Positions 18,055 through 27,325 are shown, counted from the first letter of the stretch. The stretch is DNA of 64,000 bases from Candidatus Binatia bacterium (GCA_951812575.1 OX638322.1:1487925-1551924), one strand, 5' to 3'. The notes: generated from the sequence alone by a model not told the origin. Translations and numbers: made by a program.

Positions 18055-20583
18055 TCACAAGAGGCTTTTCAAAAACCGGCCGGTGTACGAATGCTCAACG
18101 TGCGTCATGTCTTCGGGTGTCCCGCAGGCAACGACCTTGCCCCCGGCCTCTCCCCCTTCGGGGCCCAAGTCAATGACCCAATCCGCGGTTTTCACCACCT
18201 CCAGATTATGTTCAATCACCACAACGGTATTCCCCGCTTCAACGAGTAAGGTAAAAATGTCCAGCAAGCGCTGAATATCGGCCAGATGGAGGCCGGTTGT
18301 CGGTTCATCAAAGAGGAATAAGGTCTGTCCCGTGCTCTTCCGGCTCAACTCTTTGGCCAATTTGAGCCGCTGCGCTTCGCCCCCGGATAGCGTTGGGGCG
18401 GCCTGACCCAGGCGTATATACGACAGCCCCACCGCGCGTAACGTTTCTAACCGCGAGCAGATTTCGGGAAGATCGCTATATGCTGCCAACGCCTCAGCGA
18501 CCGTCATATTCAGCACGTCGGCAATACTCCGACCACGCAGGGTGACCGCCAGCGTCTCTCGGTTATAGCGCTGGCCGTGGCATACATCACATCTGACATA
18601 GACATCGGGTAAAAAGCTCATCTCAACCGCGAAGACGCCATTTCCTTCACACGCCTCACAGCGTCCACCTTTGACGTTAAAAGAGAAGCGGTCCGGGTTA
18701 TAGCCACGCACCCGTGCCTCGGGCAGTTGAGCAAACAGGGCGCGCAGCGGACGGAGGAGTCCGATATACGTTGCTGGGGTGGAACTGGGCGTTCGCCCAA
18801 TGGGAGCCTGGTCAACCACGATCATTTTGTTGAGATGCTGCCAGCCGGAGAGCTGGCCGATCCCTGCTGCGGTCGATTGTGTCCCCGCGAGCGCAGCCGC
18901 AAGGGCGGGCACCAGGGCATCGCTGATAAGCGAACTCTTTCCCGAACCCGAAACGCCAGTCACACAGGTCAGTGTCCCGATCGGGAAGTCCACACTGATG
19001 TCTTTGAGATTATGTACCCGCGTATGCGCGAGAGTGAGAAAATGTTTCGATGCGCGTCGTTTTGTCGGGACTGGAATCTGCGACTCGCCGGAAAGATAGT
19101 GTCCGGTCAGCGAGTCCGGGGTATTTTTGACGTCCTGCGGGGTTCCGACGGCGCACACCCGCCCCCCCTGCTCGCCGGCACCCGGGCCTAAATCAATAAG
19201 ATGGTCAGCGGCCAGCATGGTCTCGGGATCGTGCTCAACCACCACAACCGTGTTCCCCTGATGGCACAGCCGTTTGAGCATCTCCAGGAGTTGACCCGTG
19301 TCACGCGGATGCAGCCCCACCGACGGTTCGTCCAGAATATAGATGACCCCGGATAAGCTATTCCCCAGCAGCGTCGCCAGTCGGACCCGCTGGGCCTCTC
19401 CCCCGGATAGGGACGCCATCGTACGATCCAGGCTGACGTAGTCTAAACCCAAATCGACCAATGCCTGGAGACGCGAGCCAATCTCCTGACAGAGCGGTCG
19501 GGCGATTGGCTCTGTCTGTCCGTAAAAAACAAGCTGAGAAAAAAAGTCGAGCACCTCTCCGAGCGGCTGTGAGTTGATCTTACCCAGGCTCATGCCTCCG
19601 AGGCGTATCCCTTGGGTCTCCGAGCGGAGGCGTGAGCCGCTACACCCGGAGCAGACCTGCGAGTCGGTCGCAGCCTCTGCGCTTCTCCGTTTTTTTGTCG
19701 TCCGCTCCCGTTGTACGCCCAGCCCCTCACAGGCCGGACACGCCCCTTCGGGGCTATTAGGTGAAAAGAATGCCGGGCTCAGTTCCGGATAGGCGAAATC
19801 ACAGGCGGGACAGATGAGGCGCTGGGTGAAGAGCCGTTCCTCGTTTTCCCCAATCAGCACTGTGACTACATCCTTGCCATAGCGCAAAGCCGTGTCCAGC
19901 GAATCGGCGAGGCGCCGGGCCACGCCGCTTTTGACGACAAGCCGGTCAATGACGATATCGAGTTGTGTCTCGGCGATCTCATCGGGACTCAGACCTGCGA
20001 TCTTTCCGGCCAGGTCCGAATCCATCAGGTCGTGGATCGTTCCGTTCAACCGGATACGGACAAATCCCGCTCTGTGCAGGTCCTGGAGGACGGTGTCACC
20101 ATCATCAGGATGGAAAAGGCGGATGGGCGCCAAAAGCTGAAGCCGACTCCCTTCGGGTACATCGAGCAATTGGTCGACAATCTGGGGCACGCTGTGACGT
20201 TCGATTACGCGTCCACATTCCAGGCAGTGCGGCGTGCCGACCCTTGTGTAGAGCAAGCGCAGATAGTCGGCGATCTCGCTGACCGTCCCCACGGTTGAGC
20301 GGAGTGAGGGCGTCGTGCGACGCTGTTCCAGCGCGACCGCGGGAGACAGGCCGCTGATGGCATCCACATCGGGTTTGGCATGCTGCGTCAGAAACTGCCG
20401 CGCCGAGGCGGACAGCGAGGCCATATAGCGTCGTCGGCCCTCGGCGTAGAGGACGTCAAAGGCCAGAGTCGATTTCCCCGACCCGGAGACGCCGGTGATC
20501 ACCACAAACTTCTGGCGCGGAATCTCAAGGCTGATGTTTTTGAGATTATGTTGGCGCGCACCTCGAATACGAATCGTCTCCAC
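18055..20583 (-). CDS. uvrA: UvrA-like excinuclease ATPase lacking the insertion domain
   Basis: An 842-aa tandem ABC ATPase of the nucleotide-excision repair family. Both Walker A motifs (GVSGSGKSTL ~30, GVSGSGKSSL ~530) and both signature motifs (LSGGEAQRVRLA, LSGGEAQRLKLA) are intact. The UvrB-binding domain after CLECGRVIERHS is present. Zinc modules CPAC-CPAC and CEAC-CDVC are present, but between GLGVQ (~293) and CSGCSGSRLR there are only ~24 residues where canonical UvrA has a ~100-residue DNA-clamping insertion domain. It is therefore ~100 aa shorter than standard UvrA, and may be a paralogue rather than the main NER protein. Confidence 0.85.
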   Translation of the reverse strand: METIRIRGARQHNLKNISLEIPRQKFVVITGVSGSGKSTLAFDVLYAEGRRRYMASLSASARQFLTQHAKPDVDAISGLSPAVALEQRRTTPSLRSTVGTVSEIADYLRLLYTRVGTPHCLECGRVIERHSVPQIVDQLLDVPEGSRLQLLAPIRLFHPDDGDTVLQDLHRAGFVRIRLNGTIHDLMDSDLAGKIAGLSPDEIAETQLDIVIDRLVVKSGVARRLADSLDTALRYGKDVVTVLIGENEERLFTQRLICPACDFAYPELSPAFFSPNSPEGACPACEGLGVQRERTTKKRRSAEAATDSQVCSGCSGSRLRSETQGIRLGGMSLGKINSQPLGEVLDFFSQLVFYGQTEPIARPLCQEIGSRLQALVDLGLDYVSLDRTMASLSGGEAQRVRLATLLGNSLSGVIYILDEPSVGLHPRDTGQLLEMLKRLCHQGNTVVVVEHDPETMLAADHLIDLGPGAGEQGGRVCAVGTPQDVKNTPDSLTGHYLSGESQIPVPTKRRASKHFLTLAHTRVHNLKDISVDFPIGTLTCVTGVSGSGKSSLISDALVPALAAALAGTQSTAAGIGQLSGWQHLNKMIVVDQAPIGRTPSSTPATYIGLLRPLRALFAQLPEARVRGYNPDRFSFNVKGGRCEACEGNGVFAVEMSFLPDVYVRCDVCHGQRYNRETLAVTLRGRSIADVLNMTVAEALAAYSDLPEICSRLETLRAVGLSYIRLGQAAPTLSGGEAQRLKLAKELSRKSTGQTLFLFDEPTTGLHLADIQRLLDIFTLLVEAGNTVVVIEHNLEVVKTADWVIDLGPEGGEAGGKVVACGTPEDMTHVEHSYTGRFLKSLL

Positions 20584-20637
20584 ACCGCGCAGCCTAGCAG
20601 AAAGCTGGAATGGGGGTTAGGGATTAGGAGTTGGGGA

Positions 20638-22140
20638 TCAGGAGTCTGACGAGCGACTCCAGCGTAAGACTGGCCGGCGGGCGGCGCGGGTTTCATCCAG
20701 GCGACTGACTGGCGTGGTGAAGGGCGCTTGCTTGAGCAGGTCGGGCTGGTCGGTAATCTCCTGGGCAATAGCCAGCAGCGCGTCGGCAAATTCGTCCAGG
20801 GTTTCTTTGGTTTCCGTTTCCGTCGGCTCAATCATTAGTGCCCCGCTCACCACCAGGGGGAAATAAATCGTCGGCGCATAAAAGCCATAATCAAGCAGCC
20901 GTTTGGCAATATCCAGGGTCTTGATGCCGGTCTGCTGAAACGAGCGATCCGAGAAGACACATTCATGCATGCACGGCTCATGGGTGGCCAGGGTGTAGAC
21001 GGATTCAAGTCGTTTGCGGAGGTAGTTGGCGTTCAGAATCGCCATGCGGGTAGCGTGTGTGAGCCCATCTCCACCCATCGCCAGAATATAGGCGTAGGCC
21101 CGCACCAGGATGCCAAAATTGCCGTAGAACGAGCGCACCCGCCCAATCGATTTGGGAGCGGCGTCACTCCAGGTATAGGTGTCGTTCTTATGGACAATCC
21201 GAGGGATGGGCAGATAGGGCGCTAAAATATTTTTTACGCCGACCGGCCCGGCACCGGGGCCACCGCCACCGTGCGGAGTGGAGAAGGTTTTATGCAGATT
21301 GAATTGGATAACATCCGCGTCCATATGGCCCGGCTTGGCCACCCCCATTAGGGCGTTCAGGTTGGCGCCGTCCATATACACCAGCGCCCCGTGTTGGTGC
21401 AGCACGTCGGTTATCTGAAGGATCTCGCGCTCAAAAAGTCCGAGCGTGTTCGGGTTGGTCACCATCAGGGCGGCCACTTCGGTGTCCGTACATGTGGCCA
21501 CGGCGTCGGCGCTGAGCATACCGTCTGAGCCGGTGGCGACCTGCACCACGTCATAGCCGCATAAGGCCGCCGAGGCGGGATTGGTGCCGTGCGCACTCGC
21601 CGGAATCAAGACTTTCTTGCGCGCCGTTCCTCGGTCCTGATGGTAGGCCCGGATGAGCTTCATGCCGGTCAACTCACCCTGCGCTCCTGCCGCGGGCTGC
21701 AAGCTGATGGCATCCATGCCGCTGATCTCGGCCAAGCAGCGCTCAAGCTCGGCCAGCAGCATTAACGCCCCCTGGGCCTGATCGTCCGGAGTCAGGGGGT
21801 GGAGCTGGGCCAAACCCGGCAGGCGAGCCATATACTCGTTCACCACCGGGTTATACTTCATCGTGCACGACCCAAGGGGATAGAGGGTCGTCGCCGCACT
21901 CATATTCCATTGGGACAGCCGCGTGAAATGGCGCACCACTTCACCCTCGCTGACTTCGGGAAAATCATCCAGTGCCTCTCGACACAGCTCGACCGGCAGA
22001 TCGCGGGCCTGATCTCGTTCGGGAATATCGTCCCGTGGGAGCGCGTAGCCGACCCGTCCGACTGATCCCCGCGCCGATATCAGGGGTTCGTTCAGCATCG
22101 TCCGTTTACCCGGACCGGGAGTGCGAGCTGGCGTCTTCAT
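20638..22140 (-). CDS. gcvPB: Glycine dehydrogenase (decarboxylating), subunit 2
   Basis: A 500-aa PLP-binding half of the split P-protein. The N-terminal region shows the typical TTLYPLGSCTMKYNP, followed by PAAGAQGELTGM, ASAHGTNPASA, and the PLP lysine in FNLHKTFSTPHGGGGPG. With GcvPA it decarboxylates glycine and loads aminomethyl on GcvH. The start overlaps the gcvPA stop as ATGA, implying coupled translation. The C-terminal ~40 residues (arginine-rich) go slightly beyond the usual end. Confidence 0.95.
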   Translation of the reverse strand: MKTPARTPGPGKRTMLNEPLISARGSVGRVGYALPRDDIPERDQARDLPVELCREALDDFPEVSEGEVVRHFTRLSQWNMSAATTLYPLGSCTMKYNPVVNEYMARLPGLAQLHPLTPDDQAQGALMLLAELERCLAEISGMDAISLQPAAGAQGELTGMKLIRAYHQDRGTARKKVLIPASAHGTNPASAALCGYDVVQVATGSDGMLSADAVATCTDTEVAALMVTNPNTLGLFEREILQITDVLHQHGALVYMDGANLNALMGVAKPGHMDADVIQFNLHKTFSTPHGGGGPGAGPVGVKNILAPYLPIPRIVHKNDTYTWSDAAPKSIGRVRSFYGNFGILVRAYAYILAMGGDGLTHATRMAILNANYLRKRLESVYTLATHEPCMHECVFSDRSFQQTGIKTLDIAKRLLDYGFYAPTIYFPLVVSGALMIEPTETETKETLDEFADALLAIAQEITDQPDLLKQAPFTTPVSRLDETRAARRPVLRWSRSSDS

Positions 22141-23489
22141 ACGACTGCCTGCCGGAGTTGCTGTCCGAAGCGTTCAATCGCCTCCCGCGTGTGGAGTTCG
22201 GTTGCGCATACTAAGAGACAGTCACGGAGGTCCGCATACCAATCTTCCAAAACGATGCCGGCAATGACTCCCTGCTCTTTGAGGCGGGCCCACACGCGGC
22301 GTGCCTGGGGCACGGTCAGCACACACTCATTAAAAAAAGGACTTGGAAAACGCGGCTGTACGCCAGCCGCCTGTTGTAGCACCTCAGCCAAATAATGGCT
22401 GCTCTTCACGTTCCGCAGCGCCAGTTCGCGCAGCCCCTGTTTGCCCAACAGACACAGAAAGACGGTGGCTGCCAGAGCGCACAGACCGTGGTTGGTACAA
22501 ATGTTTGAGGTCGCCCGCTCCCGCCGGATGTGTTGTTCGCGGGTGGCCAAGGTGAGGACAAATCCGCTGCGCCCCTCCTGATCGACCGTTTCCCCAACCA
22601 GACGACCGGGCATATTGCGGACATACCGACTCCGGCAGGCAAAGAGACCCAGGCCGGGTCCACCATAGCTGAGGGGAATGCCCAGACTCTGCCCTTCTGC
22701 AACCGCGATATCGGCCCCGAGTTCGCCTGGAGATTTGAGAATGCCCAATGCCACGGACTCAGGAGTCACGGACAGGGTCAGCGCCCCAGCGTCCTGTGCG
22801 CTGCGACTAATGGTCGCAATATCCTCGATCACGCCAAAGACGTTTGGATAGCCAACAACCACGCCGCACACACGCTCGTCCAGGTGCCGTGCCAAGGCTT
22901 CCTGGTCAAGCCGGCCGCTCTCATCCCAGCCCAGCTCGACAAGCGACAGACCGGGGAAGCCATCCAAATAGGTCTGAATGACCTGACGGTATTGTGGCTG
23001 CAGAGAACGGGCGACCAGAATTCGCGAGCGTTTGGGCAAAATGCGCTTGGCCATGAGGACCGCCTCAGCGCTCGCCGACGCGCCATCGTACATACTGGCG
23101 TTGGCGACTTCCAAGCCCAACAGGGAAGCGACCAGCGACTGGAACTCGAAAATGACCTGGAGCGTCCCCTGGCTGACCTCGGGCTGATAGGGCGTATAGG
23201 CCGTGGCAAACTCCGCCCGCTGCACCATTTGGTCAACCACGACAGGAACGAGGTGAGCATAGGCTCCGGCTCCAAGAAAAGACTGCTCCGGGCTGTAGCC
23301 GATCTGCTGTTCGGCGAACGCAGTCAGGCGCTGGGTGATCTCAGACTCCGCCAGGCCGGGGGCAAGATCAAGGTCGGCGTTTTGCCGGAGGTCCTCGGGC
23401 AGGTGGCGAATCAAATCCTCAACCGAATCCGCCCCAAGGACGGCCAGCATGGCCTGAATATCGTGTTCAGTATGCGGGATATAACGCAT
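22137..23489 (-). CDS. gcvPA: Glycine dehydrogenase (decarboxylating), subunit 1
   Basis: A 450-aa N-terminal half of the split P-protein, starting MRYIPHTEHDIQAMLAVLG as the family does, with LGAGAYAHLVPVVVD, TPYQPEVSQGTLQ and YDGASASAEAVLMA. This split form is common outside Enterobacteria. It is preceded by the nonamer-repeat hairpin (23496-23588) that separates it from gcvH, so expression of P-protein could be uncoupled from that of the upstream genes. Confidence 0.95.
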   Translation of the reverse strand: MRYIPHTEHDIQAMLAVLGADSVEDLIRHLPEDLRQNADLDLAPGLAESEITQRLTAFAEQQIGYSPEQSFLGAGAYAHLVPVVVDQMVQRAEFATAYTPYQPEVSQGTLQVIFEFQSLVASLLGLEVANASMYDGASASAEAVLMAKRILPKRSRILVARSLQPQYRQVIQTYLDGFPGLSLVELGWDESGRLDQEALARHLDERVCGVVVGYPNVFGVIEDIATISRSAQDAGALTLSVTPESVALGILKSPGELGADIAVAEGQSLGIPLSYGGPGLGLFACRSRYVRNMPGRLVGETVDQEGRSGFVLTLATREQHIRRERATSNICTNHGLCALAATVFLCLLGKQGLRELALRNVKSSHYLAEVLQQAAGVQPRFPSPFFNECVLTVPQARRVWARLKEQGVIAGIVLEDWYADLRDCLLVCATELHTREAIERFGQQLRQAVV

Positions 23490-23495
23490 GACGAG

Positions 23496-23588
23496 TTGAG
23501 TCTATTGAGTCTGTAGGGTCTATAGGGTCATTGGGTCTATTGGGTCTCGACTCAACGGACTCAACCGACCCAACCGACTCAATAGACC
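23496..23588. repeat. Nonanucleotide-repeat hairpin, locus A, within the gcv operon
   Basis: About six units of the pattern TTGRGTCNN (e.g. TTGAGTCTA, TTGAGTCTG, TTGGGTCTA), then a switch to the complementary units GACTCAACG, GACCCAACC, GACTCAATA. The two halves make a long imperfect hairpin. The array fills the whole gap between gcvH and gcvPA. The same unit occurs at 32685-32788 and 36080-36129. Confidence 0.9.
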
Positions 23589-23590
23589 TT

Positions 23591-23995
23591 TTATTCATCC
23601 GCGCTTTCCTGTTCCTCCTCAACAAAGCGTTCGTATTCTTCAGCGGTCATGAGCGCGTCCAGCTCTTCGGGGGCGTTCATTTCAACCTGGACCAGCCAGG
23701 CGTCGCCATACGGATCTTCATTGATCGTCTCCGGCGTGTTCAGCAGCTCAGTATTGACTGCCTTGACCGCACCGCTGACCGGGGCGTAGATGTCAGACAC
23801 TGCCTTGACCGATTCAACCACGCCAAAGGGCTCATCTTGGGTAAGCTGGGTATCAGGCTCGGGCAACTCGACAAACACGACATCCCCAAGCTGGTCTTGA
23901 GCGTAATCGGTGATACCGATGGTTGCCAGATTATCTTCCTCGACCAACACCCACTCGTGCTCTTGTGAGTAGCGTAACTCCTTTGGGGCTTCCAT
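23591..23995 (-). CDS. gcvH: Glycine cleavage system H protein
   Basis: A 134-aa lipoyl carrier. The lipoylated lysine lies in GVVESVKAVSDIYAP (~residue 63); the start at 23995 gives KELRYSQEHEWVLVE, the usual N-terminus. The acidic C-terminal tail (FVEEEQESADE) is longer than in E. coli. A longer open frame overlaps gcvT and is rejected. The gene starts 10 bases past the gcvT stop. Confidence 0.95.
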   Translation of the reverse strand: MEAPKELRYSQEHEWVLVEEDNLATIGITDYAQDQLGDVVFVELPEPDTQLTQDEPFGVVESVKAVSDIYAPVSGAVKAVNTELLNTPETINEDPYGDAWLVQVEMNAPEELDALMTAEEYERFVEEEQESADE

Positions 23996-24005
23996 AACCT
24001 CCTCC

Positions 24006-25112
24006 CTACTTACTCTTACGCCTCCGATAAAATGGCGGCTTGACGACCGTCGCCGGAATACGGCGATTCCGGATTGCAATTGCCAGCGGTGTCCCACTGT
24101 CCGCGCACGACGGAGAAACATAGCCTAACGCAATACCAACGCCCAGCATGGGAGACTGGGTCCCACTCGTCACCACACCGACCTGACGTTGACTCTCTTG
24201 TCCGCTCCAAATCGTATACCCTTGGCGTGGAATACCTGCGCCTTCCATCTTGATCCCCACCAGTTGTTTTTCAATCCCATTAGCCTGTTGCTTGCGCAAC
24301 GCCTCGGACCCAACAAAGGGGCCAGCCTCAAAGTGGACAAGACGCTGCAAACCGGCCTCCAGCGGTGTGGTCCGGGCATCAATGTCATTGCCGTATAAAA
24401 GATAGCCGGCCTCCAGGCGGAGCGTATCTCGCGCCCCGAGGCCGACGGGAACCAGGTTCGCCGTGCGTCCCGCTTCGCCGCACGCCTGCCAGATGTGTTC
24501 GGCCCGCTCAGCCGGGACAAACAACTCAAAGCCATCTTCTCCGGTATAGCCGGTACGTGCCAGCAGAGTCGGCACCCCGGCCACCTCTCCTTGTACTGCC
24601 CAATAGCGGCGAATGGCCGAAAGGTCGTGCGGTGTAAGCCGAGACAGAACCGTCTGAGCCTGCGGACCCTGGAGGGCGATCAGCGCGTACTCGTCACTCC
24701 GGTCGATCACCTCAGCCCGGTCACGATTGTACTCCACCATCCACTCGTAGTCGGTCGTGCGATTGGCGGCATTCACACACACCAGATAGCGCTCCTCGGC
24801 CAGACGATAGATAATGACGTCGTCGACGATACCGCCATCGGCAAAACACATGACCGAGTACTGGGCCTGCACAATTTGTATGCGGGCAATATCGGTGACA
24901 AATAATTCCTGACAGACCTCATACGCCCGAGGGCCGGCTATCTCGACCTCCCCCATATGGCTCAAATCAAACAGGCCGCCCTGCGTCCGCACGGCCCGGT
25001 GTTCGGCGAGAATCCCGGTATACTGTACGGGCATCTGCCAGCCACCGAATTCAATCATGCGTGCCCCCAAGGAACGATGCACCTGATACAGCGGCGTTCG
25101 CTTGGCCGTCAT
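24006..25112 (-). CDS. gcvT: Aminomethyltransferase (glycine cleavage T protein)
   Basis: A 368-aa tetrahydrofolate-dependent enzyme that moves the aminomethyl carbon from GcvH to THF, releasing ammonia. Family blocks FGGWQMPVQYTGILAEH, LFDLSHMGEVE, YSVMCFADGGIVDDVIIYRL and TGYTGEDGFEL are present, as is the C-terminal barrel (GVVTSGTQSPMLGVGIALGYV). The start at 25112 overlaps the folD stop as ATGA, tying translation to the enzyme that uses its product, methylene-THF. Confidence 0.95.
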   Translation of the reverse strand: MTAKRTPLYQVHRSLGARMIEFGGWQMPVQYTGILAEHRAVRTQGGLFDLSHMGEVEIAGPRAYEVCQELFVTDIARIQIVQAQYSVMCFADGGIVDDVIIYRLAEERYLVCVNAANRTTDYEWMVEYNRDRAEVIDRSDEYALIALQGPQAQTVLSRLTPHDLSAIRRYWAVQGEVAGVPTLLARTGYTGEDGFELFVPAERAEHIWQACGEAGRTANLVPVGLGARDTLRLEAGYLLYGNDIDARTTPLEAGLQRLVHFEAGPFVGSEALRKQQANGIEKQLVGIKMEGAGIPRQGYTIWSGQESQRQVGVVTSGTQSPMLGVGIALGYVSPSCADSGTPLAIAIRNRRIPATVVKPPFYRRRKSK

Positions 25113-26020
25113 AGCACCTCTATACCTTTCCACCCCTCTCCCTCTGGGGGAGGGGCAGGGGTGAGGGTCTGCTCTTCCGCAGTCTGGACAGTGTTGGCTA
25201 AGAGCATGGCAACCGTCAGCGGTCCGACCCCGCCTGGGACCGGAGAAATATAGGCGGCGCGGTCCTTGGCAATGGCGAACTCCACATCCCCTCTCAGCGA
25301 CCCATCAGGACTCCGCGAGATGCCAACGTCAATGACACACGCTCCGTGTTTTATCCAGTCCCCTTTGATGGCATTCGGTTGTCCGACTGCGGTCACGACA
25401 AGGTCGGCTTGGCGTATGTGGTCGGCGATATTAGCCGTGTGCGAGTGGCAGGTCGTCACGGTCGCGTTTCGCTCCAGTAAAAGGAGAGCCAACGGTTTGC
25501 CAACCAGATTGCTCCGACCAACGACGACCGCGCGCTTACCCTCGATAGCCATACCGCTCTGACCGATGAGATGTATGACACCCAGCGGGGTGCAGGGACG
25601 GAGCCCGGCCTGGCCTAAGAGCAGCCGGCCTTGATTCACGGAGTGGAGCCCGTCAACGTCCTTGTCCGGCTGGATGGCCTCAATCAGGGCCGCCGGCTCC
25701 AAATGATCCGGGAGAGGAAGTTGGAGCAGAATGCCGTGGACATCGGGACGCGCGTTGAGCCGACCAATGAGCGCGCCGACTTCGTCGACTGATGCGGTCG
25801 GTGGCAGGCGATGGCCGAATGGCACAATGCCGACCTCACGGCAGGCTTTTTCCTTGGTGCTAATATAGGCGTGCGAGGCCGGGTCCTCACCGACCAGAAT
25901 CGTTGCCAGCCCCGGCTGCCAGTCGTGGCACCCCGGCTGGTGCCGAATCCGGGCAATGCGCTCTCTCAGCCCCTGGCGGACCGTTCGCGCATACTGCTTT
26001 CCATCAAGTACCACACCCAT
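25109..26020 (-). CDS. folD: Bifunctional methylene-THF dehydrogenase / methenyl-THF cyclohydrolase
   Basis: A 303-aa enzyme that interconverts 5,10-methylene-, methenyl- and 10-formyl-THF. Motifs include VGEDPASHAYISTKEKAC (catalytic lysine and tyrosine), GILLQLPLPDHL, DKDVDGLH, PCTPLGV and the NADP site VVGRSNLVGKPLA, ending with PVPGGVGPLTVAMLL. The last ~20 residues (TLTPAPPPEGEGWKG) are encoded by a G-rich palindromic repeat and extend past the normal end. It heads the glycine cleavage operon and would consume the methylene-THF that the operon makes. Confidence 0.95.
   Translation of the reverse strand: MGVVLDGKQYARTVRQGLRERIARIRHQPGCHDWQPGLATILVGEDPASHAYISTKEKACREVGIVPFGHRLPPTASVDEVGALIGRLNARPDVHGILLQLPLPDHLEPAALIEAIQPDKDVDGLHSVNQGRLLLGQAGLRPCTPLGVIHLIGQSGMAIEGKRAVVVGRSNLVGKPLALLLLERNATVTTCHSHTANIADHIRQADLVVTAVGQPNAIKGDWIKHGACVIDVGISRSPDGSLRGDVEFAIAKDRAAYISPVPGGVGPLTVAMLLANTVQTAEEQTLTPAPPPEGEGWKGIEVL
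25132..25168. repeat. G-rich REP-like sequence in the 3' end of folD
   Basis: CCCCTCTCCCTCTGGGGGAG then GGGCAGGGGTGAGGG: a short palindrome of the 'CCCTCACCCC...GAGAGGGG' kind that occurs in many bacterial genomes. It is read in frame as LTPAPPPEGEGWKG at the C-terminus of FolD. Confidence 0.7.
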
Positions 26021-26026
26021 GCTACA

Positions 26027-26082
26027 AAGAGTAAACGTGTCCAGCTTCTTTGTATCTTATTGGAGGATACGTTTACTCTTTC
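26027..26082. repeat. Palindromic repeat, copy 3, in the folD-ald divergent intergenic region
   Basis: Arms AAAGAGTAAACGTGTCC and GGATACGTTTACTCTTT (one mismatch) around a 22-bp centre that contains AGCTTCTTTGT. This is the only copy outside a coding sequence. It fills half of the 115-bp gap, so it may influence one or both divergent promoters. Confidence 0.93.
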
Positions 26083-26135
26083 GTCAAGATACGCGAAGCA
26101 CTTCTCCAATGTAAAGCAAAGACAGGAGCACTCGT

Positions 26136-27263
26136 ATGGTGATTGGTATTCCCAAGGAAATCAAAGCTGAGGAGACCCGCGTAGCCATCACGCCCAGTGG
26201 CGTCGCCGCTCTGGTGGCGCACGGTCACCGCGTTGTGGTTGAAACCCAGGCCGGTGCCGGAAGCAGTATTCCGGATGAGCAGTATGCTGCGGCTGGGGCG
26301 CATATCCAGGGCTCCGCCCAAGAAGTCTGGGCGCGGGCCGACCTTATCCTCAAGGTTAAAGAGCCCCTGGCTACCGAGTACCCGCTGCTGCGGCCTGGCC
26401 TCATCCTGTTTACCTACCTGCATCTCGCCGCAGCAGAACAACTCACCCGAGTACTACTGGACCGGCAGGTGACCGCACTCGGTTATGAAACCATTCAGTT
26501 GGAGGACGGCTCCCTGCCGCTGCTCGCACCCATGAGCGAGGTGGCCGGACGGCTGGCTTTTCAGGTCGGGGCCTGGAGTCTCCAGGCCCATAATGGAGGC
26601 CGGGGCGTGTTGCTGAGTGGCGCATCCGGGGTGAAGCCCGGTCATGTGGTTATTCTCGGAGCCGGCATAGCCGGAGCAAATGCCTGTCAGGTGGCCGTTG
26701 GTGTGGGGGCTTATGTGAGCATTCTGGATATCAATCCGGCGCGCTTGCGCTACGTCCACGATATCCTTGGTGGCCATGTCACTACCGTCATGTCCAACCG
26801 GGCCAATATCGAAGAGGAGGTGACCGCCGCCGACTTGGTCATCAGTTCGGTTCTGGTACCCGGCGCGCGTGCGCCCAGGTTGCTGACGCGGGACCTGTTC
26901 CGAAATATGCGCGCCGGCGCGGCTTTTGTTGATATCTCCATCGACCAGGGCGGCAGCGCCGAAACCTCACATCCGACCACCCATCACGATCCGATTTACC
27001 GCGAGGAAGAGGTGGTCCATTACTGCGTCACCAATATGCCGGCCATCGTGCCCCACACCTCGACCTATGCCCTGACCAATGTCACCCTGTCCTACGCCCT
27101 TGAGCTGGCTGACAAGGGCGTAGCCACCGCCCTGCGCGAGAACCCCGCCCTGCAACGCGGGCTGAACACCATGAACGGCCAAGTTGTCCACCCCGGCGTG
27201 ACCGCCGCCTTCGACCTGCCCCGCGCCGACACCACCGAGAAACTGTTCGCCAATACCGGATAA
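26136..27263 (+). CDS. ald: Alanine dehydrogenase
   Basis: A 375-aa NAD-dependent enzyme for L-alanine + NAD+ = pyruvate + ammonia + NADH. IGIPKEIKAEETRVAITPSGV at the N-terminus holds the pyruvate-binding arginine; KVKEPLATEY includes the catalytic lysine, FTYLHLAA the catalytic histidine, and VVILGAGIAGANACQVAVG the NAD-binding loop. Length matches the family. It is divergent from folD-gcv. Both loci release ammonia from a small amino acid, which suggests amino-acid use as carbon and nitrogen sources. A strong hairpin follows the stop. Confidence 0.96.
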   Translation: MVIGIPKEIKAEETRVAITPSGVAALVAHGHRVVVETQAGAGSSIPDEQYAAAGAHIQGSAQEVWARADLILKVKEPLATEYPLLRPGLILFTYLHLAAAEQLTRVLLDRQVTALGYETIQLEDGSLPLLAPMSEVAGRLAFQVGAWSLQAHNGGRGVLLSGASGVKPGHVVILGAGIAGANACQVAVGVGAYVSILDINPARLRYVHDILGGHVTTVMSNRANIEEEVTAADLVISSVLVPGARAPRLLTRDLFRNMRAGAAFVDISIDQGGSAETSHPTTHHDPIYREEEVVHYCVTNMPAIVPHTSTYALTNVTLSYALELADKGVATALRENPALQRGLNTMNGQVVHPGVTAAFDLPRADTTEKLFANTG

Positions 27264-27270
27264 GCGTACA

Positions 27271-27310
27271 GCACTCTCCCCGGATGACTCAGCCGGGGAG
27301 AGTGCTTCGT
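27271..27310 (+). terminator. Terminator after ald
   Basis: A perfect 13-bp stem GCACTCTCCCCGG / CCGGGGAGAGTGC (27271-27283, 27293-27305) with a 9-base loop, followed by TTCGTTCC. It begins 8 bases past the ald stop and, being symmetrical, could also stop the converging LRR-gene transcript. Confidence 0.85.
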
Positions 27311-27325
27311 TCCAGAATAAATGTA

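Noticed and set aside
26021..26135. Glycine riboswitch ahead of the folD-gcv operon
   Set aside because: The 115-bp gap is half filled by the palindromic repeat and shows no tandem glycine aptamer features.
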